The notes below the pieces were generated by a model. It searched no databases and was not told the origin of the DNA. It saw only the letters and a list, made by a program, of their open reading frames with translations. The translations under genes were made by a program, and so were the position numbers. From Niveispirillum irakense DSM 11586 (GTDB lineage Bacteria > Pseudomonadota > Alphaproteobacteria > Azospirillales > Azospirillaceae), in contig NZ_KE386934.1 of NCBI RefSeq assembly GCF_000429645.1, forward strand, positions 496,001 through 560,000: 64,000 bases of DNA, written 5' to 3'. Positions 21,055 to 29,857 of this stretch are shown here, one piece after another. The first letter of the stretch is position 1. The number at the start of each line of letters is the position of its first letter.

Positions 21055-21480
21055 TCACGGAGCCAGTGGATCATCACCGAAACGGTTTGGACCCTTGGTA
21101 CCTGGCCAGCACAACCAGGCGGCAATCATCATGATGGCGCCAAACAAACCGATCCCCGCAATGATCTGCCCTATTCGGGTCCAAATCGCAGGCTCATACG
21201 CATATTCCAAACTGAAAAACATGAAAAGCACCACGAAAGGGATGTACAAAAATCCACACCACCTATTTACATTGACGTCCTGCAATCGCCGAAAATAGAT
21301 CGAAATACTGGGCATAAGCGTAATCAATGAAAAAATACCTGCGGCAATTTCATTGAACGAGAAAGCAATACCAAAAAAGTTTACGAAAACTTGCCACCAC
21401 CAGAATTCCGACCGCGAGGCCCGACCAAACAGGTTGGCATACTGGCGAAATCCGCTTTTTACCGCCTTCAAAGGCCCCAT
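21055..21480 (-). CDS. DUF805 family membrane protein
   Basis: This 141-residue inner-membrane protein begins MGPLKAVKSGFRQYANLFGRASRSEFWWW, the diagnostic N-terminus of DUF805 proteins, followed by three to four hydrophobic helices and YFRRLQDVN. No function is established for the family. The frame extends 14 codons upstream, but the family motif starts at the ATG at 21480. Base composition is clearly more AT-rich than its neighbours, which may indicate later acquisition. Confidence 0.88.
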   Translation of the reverse strand: MGPLKAVKSGFRQYANLFGRASRSEFWWWQVFVNFFGIAFSFNEIAAGIFSLITLMPSISIYFRRLQDVNVNRWCGFLYIPFVVLFMFFSLEYAYEPAIWTRIGQIIAGIGLFGAIMMIAAWLCWPGTKGPNRFGDDPLAP

Positions 21481-21567
21481 AGCCAACCCCACAGCCCGAT
21501 CATGTGCCATGGGGTGATGCATTTAGCCCGCATTAGCAACCGAAATAACGGGCCACGCGACCGCCTT

Positions 21568-22218
21568 TTAGGAATTTGGCGGCGGGCAGATCACCGGTGC
21601 CGGTGCCCGTAATCCCTCGATATGGGCGACCATCCCCTCCACCCGCACCCTTCCCTCCCCGATCAGGCGGACGGCCAGCGGATAAGCCGTGTGTTCCTGC
21701 ACCAGCACGCGATCGGCAAGCGTGTCGGGCGTATCCCCCGGCAGGACCGGCACCGCCGCCTGCACGATGATCGGGCCCTCATCCATCACTTCCCGCACAT
21801 AATGCACGGTGCAGCCATGGAAGCGGACACCCGCCGCGATGGCGCGGGCATGGGTGTCGATGCCGGGAAATGCCGGCAGCAGGGAGGGGTGGATATTGAT
21901 CAGCCGGTCATGCCAATGGGTGACGAATCCACCCGTCAGCAGGCGCATGAAGCCCGCAAGGCAGACCAGCCCGATGCCGGCATTTTCCAGCGCCGACGTC
22001 ATCGCCGCCTCATGCGCCGGCTTGTCGGCATAATCCTTGGGCTTCAGCACCAGGGTGGGGATGCCGGCAGCCGTGGCACGGGCCAGACCGGCAGCATCCG
22101 CCTTGTTGGAGATGACCAGAGCCACCTCCGCCGGGAAGCCCGGATCGCGACAGGCGTCGATCAGGGCCTGCAGGTTGGACCCCCGGCCGGAGATCAGGAC
22201 GCCCAGGCGCAGTTTCAC
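21568..22218 (-). CDS. purN: Phosphoribosylglycinamide formyltransferase
   Basis: This 216-residue enzyme transfers a formyl group from 10-formyl-tetrahydrofolate to GAR in de novo purine synthesis. Visible motifs are the phosphate loop GRGSNLQAL near residue 11, catalytic [12 protein letters not shown] with His near residue 110, and MDEGPIIVQ with the conserved Asp. The start is GTG, overlapping the purM stop by four bases (GTGA), which indicates coupling. Confidence 0.97.
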   Translation of the reverse strand: MKLRLGVLISGRGSNLQALIDACRDPGFPAEVALVISNKADAAGLARATAAGIPTLVLKPKDYADKPAHEAAMTSALENAGIGLVCLAGFMRLLTGGFVTHWHDRLINIHPSLLPAFPGIDTHARAIAAGVRFHGCTVHYVREVMDEGPIIVQAAVPVLPGDTPDTLADRVLVQEHTAYPLAVRLIGEGRVRVEGMVAHIEGLRAPAPVICPPPNS

Positions 22219-23273
22219 GACCAGCGCTCCAGCCCGCTGACGGCGACGCGATGCTCGGCCCCCTCGCGCGGCACCACGGTGCCGATGCGGGCCACTTTCT
22301 CGCCCTTCTCCGTCAGCAGGGCCATCGCCTCGTCCGCCTTGTCGGCGGGAACGATCACCACCATGCCGATCCCGCAATTAAACGTGCGGGCCATCTCGGT
22401 CGCATCCACATTGCCGGTACGCTTCAGCCAGGAGAAGACGGGCAGCAGATCCCAGGCCGCCGCATCCAGATCAACACCGGTACCGGTGGGCAGCACGCGG
22501 GGAATATTCTCCAGCAGACCGCCGCCGGTAATATGCGCCATGGCATTGACGAGACCAGCACGGACAGCCGCCAGCAGCGGCTTTACATAAATCCGGGTCG
22601 GGGTCAGCAGCGCTTCACCCAGGCTGATCGCGCCATCCCACGGGCAGGGGCTTTCATAGGTCAGGCCGGACACGCCGACCAGCTTGCGCACCAGGGAATA
22701 GCCATTGGAATGAACGCCGCTGGAGGCCAGCCCCAGCACCACATCGCCCGCCTTGACCTTATCCCCCATCAGCACCTGGGAGCGTTCAACCGCACCGACG
22801 GAGAAGCCGGCCAGATCATAATCACCCTCGGCATACATGCCGGGCATTTCCGCCGTCTCACCCCCCACCAGGGCGCAGCCGGCCTGGCGGCAGCCTTCAG
22901 CGATGCCGGCGACGATAGCGCGGCCAGCCGTCACATCCAGCTTGCCGGTCGCGTAATAATCCAGGAACAGCAGCGGCTCGGCACCCTGCACCACGAGATC
23001 ATTGACACACATGGCCACCAGATCGATGCCCACCGTATCATGATGCTGGGCGTCGATGGCGACCTTCAGCTTGGTGCCCACCCCGTCAGTGGTGGAAACC
23101 AGCAGCGGGTCCTGGAAGCCGGCGGCGCGCAGATCGAACAGCGCGCCAAAGCCGCCCAGCCCGGCATCAGAGCCGGTGCGGGCCGTGGATTTGGCCAGCG
23201 GCTTGATCGCCTCGACCAGCGCGTTGCCCGCGTCGATATCGACACCGGCATCCCGGTAGGAATAGCTGCTCAT
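22215..23273 (-). CDS. purM: Phosphoribosylformylglycinamidine cyclo-ligase
   Basis: This 352-residue AIR synthetase closes the imidazole ring in purine synthesis. The N-terminal [20 protein letters not shown] and [12 protein letters not shown] near residue 63 form the ATP-binding region, and [11 protein letters not shown] is the conserved GGE loop. The ATG at 23273 is used; 19 upstream codons are discarded. It diverges from the DUF2066 gene across 112 bases and forms an operon with purN. Confidence 0.97.
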   Translation of the reverse strand: MSSYSYRDAGVDIDAGNALVEAIKPLAKSTARTGSDAGLGGFGALFDLRAAGFQDPLLVSTTDGVGTKLKVAIDAQHHDTVGIDLVAMCVNDLVVQGAEPLLFLDYYATGKLDVTAGRAIVAGIAEGCRQAGCALVGGETAEMPGMYAEGDYDLAGFSVGAVERSQVLMGDKVKAGDVVLGLASSGVHSNGYSLVRKLVGVSGLTYESPCPWDGAISLGEALLTPTRIYVKPLLAAVRAGLVNAMAHITGGGLLENIPRVLPTGTGVDLDAAAWDLLPVFSWLKRTGNVDATEMARTFNCGIGMVVIVPADKADEAMALLTEKGEKVARIGTVVPREGAEHRVAVSGLERWS

Positions 23274-23385
23274 CGCCCTGGCCCTCGCTTCTGGCGTAAT
23301 GACGTGCGGATCGGCTACAAAGCAAGGCAACCTTCCCAGGCGCCAACCCGTTTAGACGGCGCCGAACATAGCAATATCGGAAGCC

Positions 23386-24570
23386 ATGGCAATGCTGGTC
23401 CGCTGCACCCCCGCTTTGCGCAAAGGCCTGACGGCCGCGCTCCTCTCCCTGTCGCTGGTCTGGCCGGCCGCAGGACAGGGGGCGGATGACCTGTTCACCG
23501 TGCGCGACGTGACCGTCGATGTCACGGCCGCGTCCGCCCTTGCCGCCCGCGATCAGGGCATGCGCGAGGGCCAGCGCAAGGCTTTCGACGCCCTGTTCGA
23601 CCGGCTGACCCCGGAAGGGACCCGCGCCCGCCTGCCCTCCCTGGACAGCACCGCCGTGGACGCCATGGTGCAGAGCTTCCAGGTGCAGGAGGAGCGGGCG
23701 TCCGACGTGCGCTATCTCGGCCGGCTGGCGGTGAGCTTCAACGCCGCCGCCGTGCGCCGTTTCATGCGCAGCTACAATATTCCTTATACAGAAGTGCGAT
23801 CGCGGCCCGTGCTGGTCATCCCCGTGGACCAGACCGGCGGCGCCCCTGTGCTGTGGCAGGCGGAAACCGCCTGGCGTCAGGCCTGGGCTGACCTGCCGCT
23901 GCAAAGCGGTCTGGTTCCCATCGCCATTCCCTATGGCGAGGCACAGGACGTGGCCGATATCGGCGTTGAGCAGGCGGTGGCCGGGGAAGCCGACCCGCTG
24001 GCCCGAATCGCCAGCCGCTATGAGGCCGGCGATGTCGCTGTCGCCATCCTGGCCCCGGCCGGCAGCGGGGTCACCGTAACCGTTACCCTTTATCCGGCGA
24101 CAGGCAGCGCGCCGGAGAGCTTTACCATCAATCAGGAGCAGATCACCACGAGCACCGACGCAGCCAGCGGCTCAACAGGCGCCCATGGCGGTCCAACAGG
24201 CGCCCATGGCGGCCCGACCCTGAAGGCGGCTGTGGAAAAAATCGTCCATCAACTGGAAGAGCGATGGACCGCTGCCAACATGGTGGTTCCCGGTCAGGAA
24301 AGCGATCTGACCCTCTCCATCCCCTTCACCTCACAGCGGGACTGGCTGGATACGCGCAAACGCCTTTCCGCGATTCCCACCGTCAGCCAGGTGCGCCTGT
24401 TGAGCCTGGGCCGTGACCGGGCAGAGGTTGAACTGCGCTATGTCGGCGATATGGAGCGGCTGCGCAGCGCCCTGGCGCAGCAGGACCTGTCCCTGATACA
24501 GGCCAGCGAGAAAACGGAACTGCGCCGGCGGGGTGCGGTTTCCACACCCAGCACGCCCCCCACCCCTTGA
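23386..24570 (+). CDS. DUF2066 domain-containing secreted protein
   Basis: This 394-residue protein has a signal peptide (hydrophobic residues about 13-30, cleavage after a small-residue AAG region) and a DUF2066 domain with FTVRDVTVDVTAASALAARDQGM near residue 37 and YNIPYTEVRSRPVLVIPV near residue 129. The function is unknown; orthologues sit next to purM and hdaA in alphaproteobacteria. A Gly/His-rich linker near residue 265 has two copies of GAHGGPT encoded by a 21-base tandem repeat. Confidence 0.8.
   Translation: MAMLVRCTPALRKGLTAALLSLSLVWPAAGQGADDLFTVRDVTVDVTAASALAARDQGMREGQRKAFDALFDRLTPEGTRARLPSLDSTAVDAMVQSFQVQEERASDVRYLGRLAVSFNAAAVRRFMRSYNIPYTEVRSRPVLVIPVDQTGGAPVLWQAETAWRQAWADLPLQSGLVPIAIPYGEAQDVADIGVEQAVAGEADPLARIASRYEAGDVAVAILAPAGSGVTVTVTLYPATGSAPESFTINQEQITTSTDAASGSTGAHGGPTGAHGGPTLKAAVEKIVHQLEERWTAANMVVPGQESDLTLSIPFTSQRDWLDTRKRLSAIPTVSQVRLLSLGRDRAEVELRYVGDMERLRSALAQQDLSLIQASEKTELRRRGAVSTPSTPPTP
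24175..24216 (+). repeat. Two-copy 21-base tandem repeat inside the DUF2066 gene
   Basis: Two nearly identical 21-base units (ACAGGCGCCCATGGCGGYCC core) encode tandem GAHGGPT segments in the linker of the DUF2066 protein. The repeat keeps frame, so copy-number change would only alter linker length. Confidence 0.75.
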
Positions 24571-24595
24571 AAGGCCAACAGGGCCTCATCCTGAT

Positions 24596-24707
24596 TTATC
24601 CCCGTTTATCCAGAATTCTCCCCCGGTGGATAACGGGGAACATGGGCATGCACAGATAGCCCCCCTGTCTGTCCGGGCGGAATCGGCCTACAGTTTGTTT
24701 ATCCACT
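24596..24707. promoter_or_regulatory. Cluster of four DnaA-box-like sites upstream of the operon with hdaA
   Basis: Four 9-mers resembling the DnaA box TTATCCACA lie in 112 bases: TTATCCCCG at 24596-24604 (+), TTATCCAGA at 24606-24614 (+), TTATCCACC at 24625-24633 (minus strand) and TTATCCACT at 24699-24707 (+). Three differ from consensus at one base and one at two. They occupy the 209-base gap before the CDP-alcohol transferase gene, the first gene of the unit ending in the HdaA-like gene. Confidence 0.6.
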
Positions 24708-24779
24708 ACCCCAAAAGCGCTCCGCCACCCGGCGGCGATCGCCCAGGGCCATGGATAGCTGAATGGACCGATCCGCCCG

Positions 24780-25385
24780 ATGACGACCGAGAAACCAAAC
24801 CGGATGCTGCATGTGCCCAACCTGATCACGGGTGGGCGCATCCTGGCTGTGCCCGTGACGGTGTTGCTGATCCTGACGGATCACCTTCACGCCGCTTTCT
24901 GGCTTTTCGCGCTGGCTGCCTTGTCAGACGCGGCCGATGGTCTGGTAGCCCGCCTGTTCCGGGCGCGCACCAAACTGGGCGGGTGGCTGGACCCGGCCGC
25001 CGATAAGCTGCTGCTGGTCGGCACCTATGTCGCCATGGCGATAACCAACCTGATACCGGTCTGGCTGCTGATCCTGGTCTTGCTCCGGGACCTCATCATC
25101 ATTGTCGGTATCGCGGTACTGATCCTGGCTCTGCGGGAGAAATTGTCGATCCAGCCCTTGTGGATCGGCAAGCTGAATACTTTTCTGCAGCTTTCCCTGG
25201 TGGGGCTTGTCCTCGGGGCCGCCGGGCCGTTCCGGGATTATGCGGATTATGTGATGCCGGGCACGTTGGTGGTGGCCGTGTCCACCGTCGGATCCATGGT
25301 GGCTTACATCATGCGCGGGGTGTTCATCCTGCGGACGCGCCTGGGCGCGCAGGATGAACAGCAGGATGGGGAGAAGGCCGAATGA
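24780..25385 (+). CDS. CDP-alcohol phosphatidyltransferase family protein
   Basis: This 201-residue integral membrane enzyme is of the PgsA type. The catalytic signature D-x2-DG-x2-AR-x8-G-x3-D-x3-D is complete, from DAADGLVARLF near residue 48 to GGWLDPAADK near residue 66. The family joins CDP-diacylglycerol to an alcohol such as glycerol-3-phosphate in phospholipid synthesis; the acceptor here is not certain, and a genuine pgsA may exist elsewhere. Its stop overlaps the next start (ATGA), so it heads a tightly coupled three-gene unit. Confidence 0.85.
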   Translation: MTTEKPNRMLHVPNLITGGRILAVPVTVLLILTDHLHAAFWLFALAALSDAADGLVARLFRARTKLGGWLDPAADKLLLVGTYVAMAITNLIPVWLLILVLLRDLIIIVGIAVLILALREKLSIQPLWIGKLNTFLQLSLVGLVLGAAGPFRDYADYVMPGTLVVAVSTVGSMVAYIMRGVFILRTRLGAQDEQQDGEKAE

Positions 25386-26548
25386 ATGCGGCGCGGCAAT
25401 GGCGTTTCTGGCTCTGGACCCTGATCGTCTTTATCGGTCTGGTCTGGCTGCTGCGGTCCGTCCTGGGGCCTTTTGTTGCTGGTATGGCAATCGCCTATCT
25501 GCTGGACCCGCTGGTTGACCGGCTGGAACGGCGGGGTGTGGCCCGCTGGGCCGGCACCACCATCGTGTTGCTGGGATTCGCCCTGGCGCTGATCCTGTCA
25601 CTTCTGCTGCTGGTGCCATTGCTCCAAGGTCAGGCCATGCAACTGGTCCAGACAATTCCCTCCTGGGTCAGTTGGGCGCGGGAAGAGGCACTGCCTTATG
25701 TGCAGCATCTGATGGAACAATTGCCGCAGGAGGATATGGACAAGCTGCGCGGTGCTGTGGGCGATTATGCTGGCACTGCCGTCTCCTGGACCGCCGACCT
25801 GCTGAAGGGTGTGGTCACCCAGGGTGTCGCACTGGTCGATATCATCTCAGTGGTATTGATCACCCCCATCGTCGCCTTTTATCTGCTGCGTGACTGGGAC
25901 CAGTTGATCGCCAATATGGATAGCTGGCTGCCCCGCCAGCATATCGGCACCATCCGGGAACAGGCCAAGGCAGTGGACAATACCCTGTCAGGCTTCGTTC
26001 GGGGTCAGGCGACGGTCTGCTTGGTGCTGGGAGCGTTCTACGCCGTCGCTCTGACAGCAGCCGGGCTAAAATTCGGCCTGATCATCGGCATGGTCGCGGG
26101 GCTTCTTTCCTTTATCCCCTTCGTCGGCTCTCTGGTGGGATTCCTGGCCAGTGTCGGCGTGGCTCTGTTCCAGTTTGACGAGATGTGGCGGGTTGCCATC
26201 GTGGCCGGCATCTTCTTCTTCGGTCAGGCCGTGGAAGGCAATGTGCTGACTCCCAAGTTGGTAGGCGACAAGGTGGGACTGCACCCGGTCTGGGTCATCT
26301 TCGCCCTGATGGCCGGCGGTGCCCTGTTCGGCTTCGTCGGTATCCTGCTGGCCGTGCCGATGGCGGCCGTAATCGGCGTCCTCGTCCGTTTTGTCCTGGG
26401 CCAGTACATGGACAGCACCATCTATCGTGGCCCGGCACCGGCGGCGCCCACCCCCTGTCCGGAAATCGCCATAGATCCCCTGCCCGCCGATCCGGCAGCG
26501 GAAGGCACGGATCGACGTATCCTCAGCGATTATAGGCCGGCGCCATGA
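25382..26548 (+). CDS. AI-2E family transporter (PerM-like)
   Basis: This 388-residue membrane protein has an N-terminal pair of helices, a central amphipathic domain and a C-terminal bundle with GLLSFIPFVGSLVG near residue 240, the conserved motif of the AI-2E/PerM family. Members export diverse small molecules or ions; the substrate here is unknown. The tail after residue 345 is Pro/Ala-rich and disordered. It overlaps both neighbours by four bases. Confidence 0.88.
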   Translation: MNAARQWRFWLWTLIVFIGLVWLLRSVLGPFVAGMAIAYLLDPLVDRLERRGVARWAGTTIVLLGFALALILSLLLLVPLLQGQAMQLVQTIPSWVSWAREEALPYVQHLMEQLPQEDMDKLRGAVGDYAGTAVSWTADLLKGVVTQGVALVDIISVVLITPIVAFYLLRDWDQLIANMDSWLPRQHIGTIREQAKAVDNTLSGFVRGQATVCLVLGAFYAVALTAAGLKFGLIIGMVAGLLSFIPFVGSLVGFLASVGVALFQFDEMWRVAIVAGIFFFGQAVEGNVLTPKLVGDKVGLHPVWVIFALMAGGALFGFVGILLAVPMAAVIGVLVRFVLGQYMDSTIYRGPAPAAPTPCPEIAIDPLPADPAAEGTDRRILSDYRPAP

Positions 26549-27267
26549 TGGGTTGCACACTCATGACCACCCCTCCCCCCCGGCAAACCCGCCAGATACC
26601 GCTCGACCTGGGGCATCGCTCCGCGATGGGGGAAGCTGATTTCCTGGTCGCGCCCGGCAATCAGGATGCCGTGGCATGGCTGGATGCGTGGCCGGAATGG
26701 CCGGCACCGGTGCTGGTCCTGTTCGGGCCGCAAGGGTCGGGCAAAAGCCATCTGGCCCAGATCTGGCGCGCCCGGGCGCGGGCCAATCTGCTGGATGTGG
26801 ATGATCTGCGCGCAGAAGATTTGCCGGACCTGCTGCACCCGACCCGCACCGCTGTGCTGGATGGTGCGCAGCGTGTGGCGGGTGACCCGGTTCTGGAGCG
26901 GGCGCTGTTCCATCTCTATAATCTGGCGAAGGAAAGCGGCGGTCACCTGCTGCTGCTGGCCGATAATGCGCCTGTGAACTGGGTGCTGCGGCTACCCGAC
27001 CTTCGCTCCCGTCTCCTGGCGGCGCCTGCCGTCGGCATGGCGGCACCAGACGATTCGCTTTTGATGGCGGTGCTGGTCAAGCTGTTCGCCGACCGGCAGG
27101 TACGGGTCGGTGAGGATGTGATTGAGTGGCTGCTGACCCGCACCGAACGCAGCTTCGCCAATGCCCGCCGCGTGGTCGACCGGCTGGATCGCGAGGCGCT
27201 GGCGGAAAAAAAGCCGATCACCGTGCGATTCTGCCGGCAGGTTCTGGGAGATCGGGGAGATATGTGA
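26545..27267 (+). CDS. hdaA: DnaA-related regulatory ATPase, HdaA-like
   Basis: This 240-residue protein is related to DnaA domain III. It starts with QIPLDLGHRSAMGEADFLV, a short clamp-binding-like N-terminus (QIPLDL), and has a P-loop GPQGSGKSHL near residue 59, a degenerate Walker B and a C-terminal sensor region RSRLLAAPAVGM. HdaA of Caulobacter, with the sliding clamp, stimulates ATP hydrolysis by DnaA to prevent re-initiation. The ATG at 26545 overlaps the previous stop (ATGA); a second ATG at 26563 is possible. A usual neighbour, ppk, is absent here. Confidence 0.82.
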   Translation: MMGCTLMTTPPPRQTRQIPLDLGHRSAMGEADFLVAPGNQDAVAWLDAWPEWPAPVLVLFGPQGSGKSHLAQIWRARARANLLDVDDLRAEDLPDLLHPTRTAVLDGAQRVAGDPVLERALFHLYNLAKESGGHLLLLADNAPVNWVLRLPDLRSRLLAAPAVGMAAPDDSLLMAVLVKLFADRQVRVGEDVIEWLLTRTERSFANARRVVDRLDREALAEKKPITVRFCRQVLGDRGDM

Positions 27268-27292
27268 TCCCCCCGATCCCCCAGCAGGCCTT

Positions 27293-27877
27293 TTATCCAG
27301 CATGCATGAAATCAACTTCGCGGCGGCGGTTATTTTCCAGCAGGAAGCGGATCCATTCCGGCTTGCCGACCGCAGCCTGCCTGTAATGGTCCCGTAATGC
27401 TGCCAGCAGCGGCTCCTGACAGCCAAGCAGGGCGCCACCCATCTCCAGCATGCGCAGGTTGGGCCAGGCACGGGGCCTGATTCGCACCACCTCCGCCAGG
27501 GCATCCGCTGCCGATCGGTCGGGCCGGGTCTGCGCCAGGATCAGGGTCATGGCGGCTGTGGAGCGGGAAATGCCCATATGGCAATGCACCAGCAGATGGG
27601 CCGCCTCCACCGGCTCTACCGCCAGATCGCGGCCGAAATCCAGCAAGGCACGCAAATGCGCCTCCTCCGGCGCCGTCTTGCCCGGCAATTCCTCGATAAT
27701 ATCGTCGAACCGCATGTCCAGGCGCGCATGCTCGCCATAAGCGCCGAAGGCCGGCGGCGTTTCCCGACCGGGGTCCATGATGGACAGGACATGGCTGACG
27801 CCGACAGCGCAATGGCCGCCCAGCTCGTCGATCCCGCAGACGGTCAATCGGAAGGGCACAAGGCTGGGCACAGACAT
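27293..27877 (-). CDS. Tyrosine/dual-specificity phosphatase-like protein
   Basis: This 194-residue cytosolic protein carries the phosphatase P-loop HCHMGISRST, matching HC-x5-R with Cys99 and Arg105. A conserved DMRFDDI near residues 54-60 may supply the general acid. It resembles small alphaproteobacterial protein-tyrosine-phosphatase family members. The substrate is unknown. It converges on hdaA with a 25-base gap and precedes a DUF6491-like gene on the same strand in reverse order. Confidence 0.75.
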   Translation of the reverse strand: MSVPSLVPFRLTVCGIDELGGHCAVGVSHVLSIMDPGRETPPAFGAYGEHARLDMRFDDIIEELPGKTAPEEAHLRALLDFGRDLAVEPVEAAHLLVHCHMGISRSTAAMTLILAQTRPDRSAADALAEVVRIRPRAWPNLRMLEMGGALLGCQEPLLAALRDHYRQAAVGKPEWIRFLLENNRRREVDFMHAG

Positions 27878-27898
27878 CGGAACATTCTCCGGGACGGG

Positions 27899-28240
27899 TC
27901 AGGGGGATGGCAACAGGTCGATGGACTCGACACGGATCAGACGCCCATCGGCGATCACAAAGCCTGTGCCGGCACAGAGCCGGCCATCGCTGCGGGGTTT
28001 GAAACCGATCTGGGAAATGGACCGCAAGGCTGCTGTTTCGGCAGCCAGGGACAGGCTGAGGCGATAATGACGGTTGGCACCCATCACAACATCAATCTGG
28101 CGGTCGCTGACGACACGCCAGCTATTGATGCGGTTGCTCTCGATGCAGTTTTGCGCCGCCGTCCCCTTCTCCTGGGCATGGACGGGCCCTACCAGCATCA
28201 GACACAGGCCCACCAGTACCCCTCTCTTCGTCGGCTGCAT
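27899..28240 (-). CDS. Small secreted protein, DUF6491-like
   Basis: This 113-residue protein has a clear signal peptide (MQPTKRGVLVGLCLMLVGPVHA) and a short mature domain with two Cys (NCIESNRINSWRVVSDRQID and GRLCAGTGF), likely a disulfide in the periplasm. The arrangement resembles DUF6491, whose function is unknown. The open frame continues 72 codons upstream into the tRNA-Lys, which is an artefact; the ATG at 28240 fits the signal peptide. Confidence 0.65.
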   Translation of the reverse strand: MQPTKRGVLVGLCLMLVGPVHAQEKGTAAQNCIESNRINSWRVVSDRQIDVVMGANRHYRLSLSLAAETAALRSISQIGFKPRSDGRLCAGTGFVIADGRLIRVESIDLLPSP

Positions 28241-28395
28241 CACGATCCTTTCGCACGGATGACGGAAAGGATATGGCGCCGTGAAGGGAAAAGGCCAAGC
28301 GTCTTTGCGTGGCAACCGCAAAATGCGACCATCTACGGCGTGTCTTAAACTTCTGAATTTTTCATGGGGATATAAAGCAGAAGTGAATGGAAGGT

Positions 28396-28471
<76 letters not shown>

Positions 28472-28503
28472 AACCTTGCCTTACTTCACTGCTTGGGATG
28501 GAT

Positions 28504-28579
<76 letters not shown>

Positions 28580-28635
28580 AATCCATCTTCCGCTTTCGCG
28601 AAGCCCGCCGTGACGTTCGTCGTGGCGAGGCGCGC

Positions 28636-28664
28636 TGTTTAGCAAAGGGTTCTGACCTTGTCGA
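28636..28664 (-). promoter_or_regulatory. Promoter of the tRNA-Lys pair
   Basis: The minus strand carries -35 TCGACA, a 17-base spacer and -10 TAAACA, 57 bases upstream of the first tRNA-Lys. The -10 is identical to that of the tRNA-Ser promoter at 46688. Confidence 0.65.
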
Positions 28665-28702
28665 TAGGAAAATTCACGAGCCCTGAATTTTTCCCAAACC
28701 CC

Positions 28703-29857
28703 TTACAAATCGCCCAATCCGCGCCGGGACATGCGCACATCACGATGCACATGGGCCGACAGGATCAGCCCGAAACCGACCATCACCGCCAGGGTTGCCG
28801 TGCCGCCATAAGAGATCAATGGCAGCGGCACCCCGACCACAGGGATCAATCCCATGATCATGGCGACATTGATAAACAGATAGAGGAACAGGTTGACCGT
28901 CAGCCCCAGGACAAGCAGCCGGCCATATTGGTGCCGGCACCGGCTGGCGATGACGAATCCATAGAGCAGCAGCAGACAGTAAAGGAACAGGAAGACCAAC
29001 CCGCCGACCAGCCCGAACTCCTCTGCCAGCATGGTGAAGATGAAATCGGTCTGCTTTTCCGGCAGGAAGTTCAGATGGCTCTGCGTGCCCTGCAAAAACC
29101 CCTTCCCTGTCAGGCCGCCGGAGCCGAAGGCGATCTTGGACTGGGTGATGTGATAGCCGGTGCCCAGCGGATCGCTGTCCGGGTCCAGGAACGTCTCCAC
29201 CCGGTCACGCTGGTAATCATGCAGCAGGAACTGCCAGGACAAGGGCACGGCAATCAGCACCGCGCCAATCACCAGGCCGAATTTCCACAGCCGCACCCCG
29301 GACAGGAAAAACATGGAACCGGACGCCAGGATGAGCATCAGCGACGTGCCCAGGTTGGGCTGGGCCAGCACCAGGCCCACGGGCGCCACCACCAGCGCCA
29401 GGGGAACGAACAGGAAGGGAATGCGGCCGGTATCCTCCAGGGTCGCCCCATGGAAATAGCGCGCCAGCACCATGACCAGCGTCACCTTCATCATTTCCGA
29501 TGGCTGAAGTTGGACGAAGCCCAGATCGATCCAGCGTTGCGCGCCTTTCCCGACATTGCCGAACAGGTCCACCCCGATCAGCAACACCAGGACAATGCCG
29601 TAAAGCGGATAGGAGAGCTTCATCCACACCCGGATATCGACCAGGGCGATGACGATCATCATCGCCAGACCAACGCCAAAGCGCATCATCTGGCGTGAGG
29701 CCCAGGGGTCGATATTGCCGTTGGCGGCGGAATAGAGCATCGCAAAGCCGATGCTGGCCACCAGGGTGATGAGAAAGATGAGACTCCAGGAAATCTGGCC
29801 CAGCTTCTCGCCGATCGTCATCGTGCCGTTATCGGCGGAAATATCCAGACTCATCAT
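28703..29857 (-). CDS. rodA: Rod shape-determining glycosyltransferase RodA
   Basis: This 384-residue SEDS-family membrane protein polymerises lipid II glycan strands together with PBP2 in lateral wall growth. It has ten hydrophobic helices, the large periplasmic loop with PSEMMKV near residue 115, FLPEKQTDFIF near residue 260 (conserved Asp/Glu region) and the C-terminal GLIPVVGVPLPLISYGGTA. It is the last gene of the mre-mrd unit and overlaps mrdA by four bases (ATGA). Confidence 0.96.
   Translation of the reverse strand: MMSLDISADNGTMTIGEKLGQISWSLIFLITLVASIGFAMLYSAANGNIDPWASRQMMRFGVGLAMMIVIALVDIRVWMKLSYPLYGIVLVLLIGVDLFGNVGKGAQRWIDLGFVQLQPSEMMKVTLVMVLARYFHGATLEDTGRIPFLFVPLALVVAPVGLVLAQPNLGTSLMLILASGSMFFLSGVRLWKFGLVIGAVLIAVPLSWQFLLHDYQRDRVETFLDPDSDPLGTGYHITQSKIAFGSGGLTGKGFLQGTQSHLNFLPEKQTDFIFTMLAEEFGLVGGLVFLFLYCLLLLYGFVIASRCRHQYGRLLVLGLTVNLFLYLFINVAMIMGLIPVVGVPLPLISYGGTATLAVMVGFGLILSAHVHRDVRMSRRGLGDL

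Noticed and set aside
24596-24707. Replication origin at the DnaA-box-like cluster.
   Set aside because: There is no dnaA, hemE, repABC or parAB neighbour and no AT-rich unwinding stretch beside the sites; promoter control is the simpler reading.
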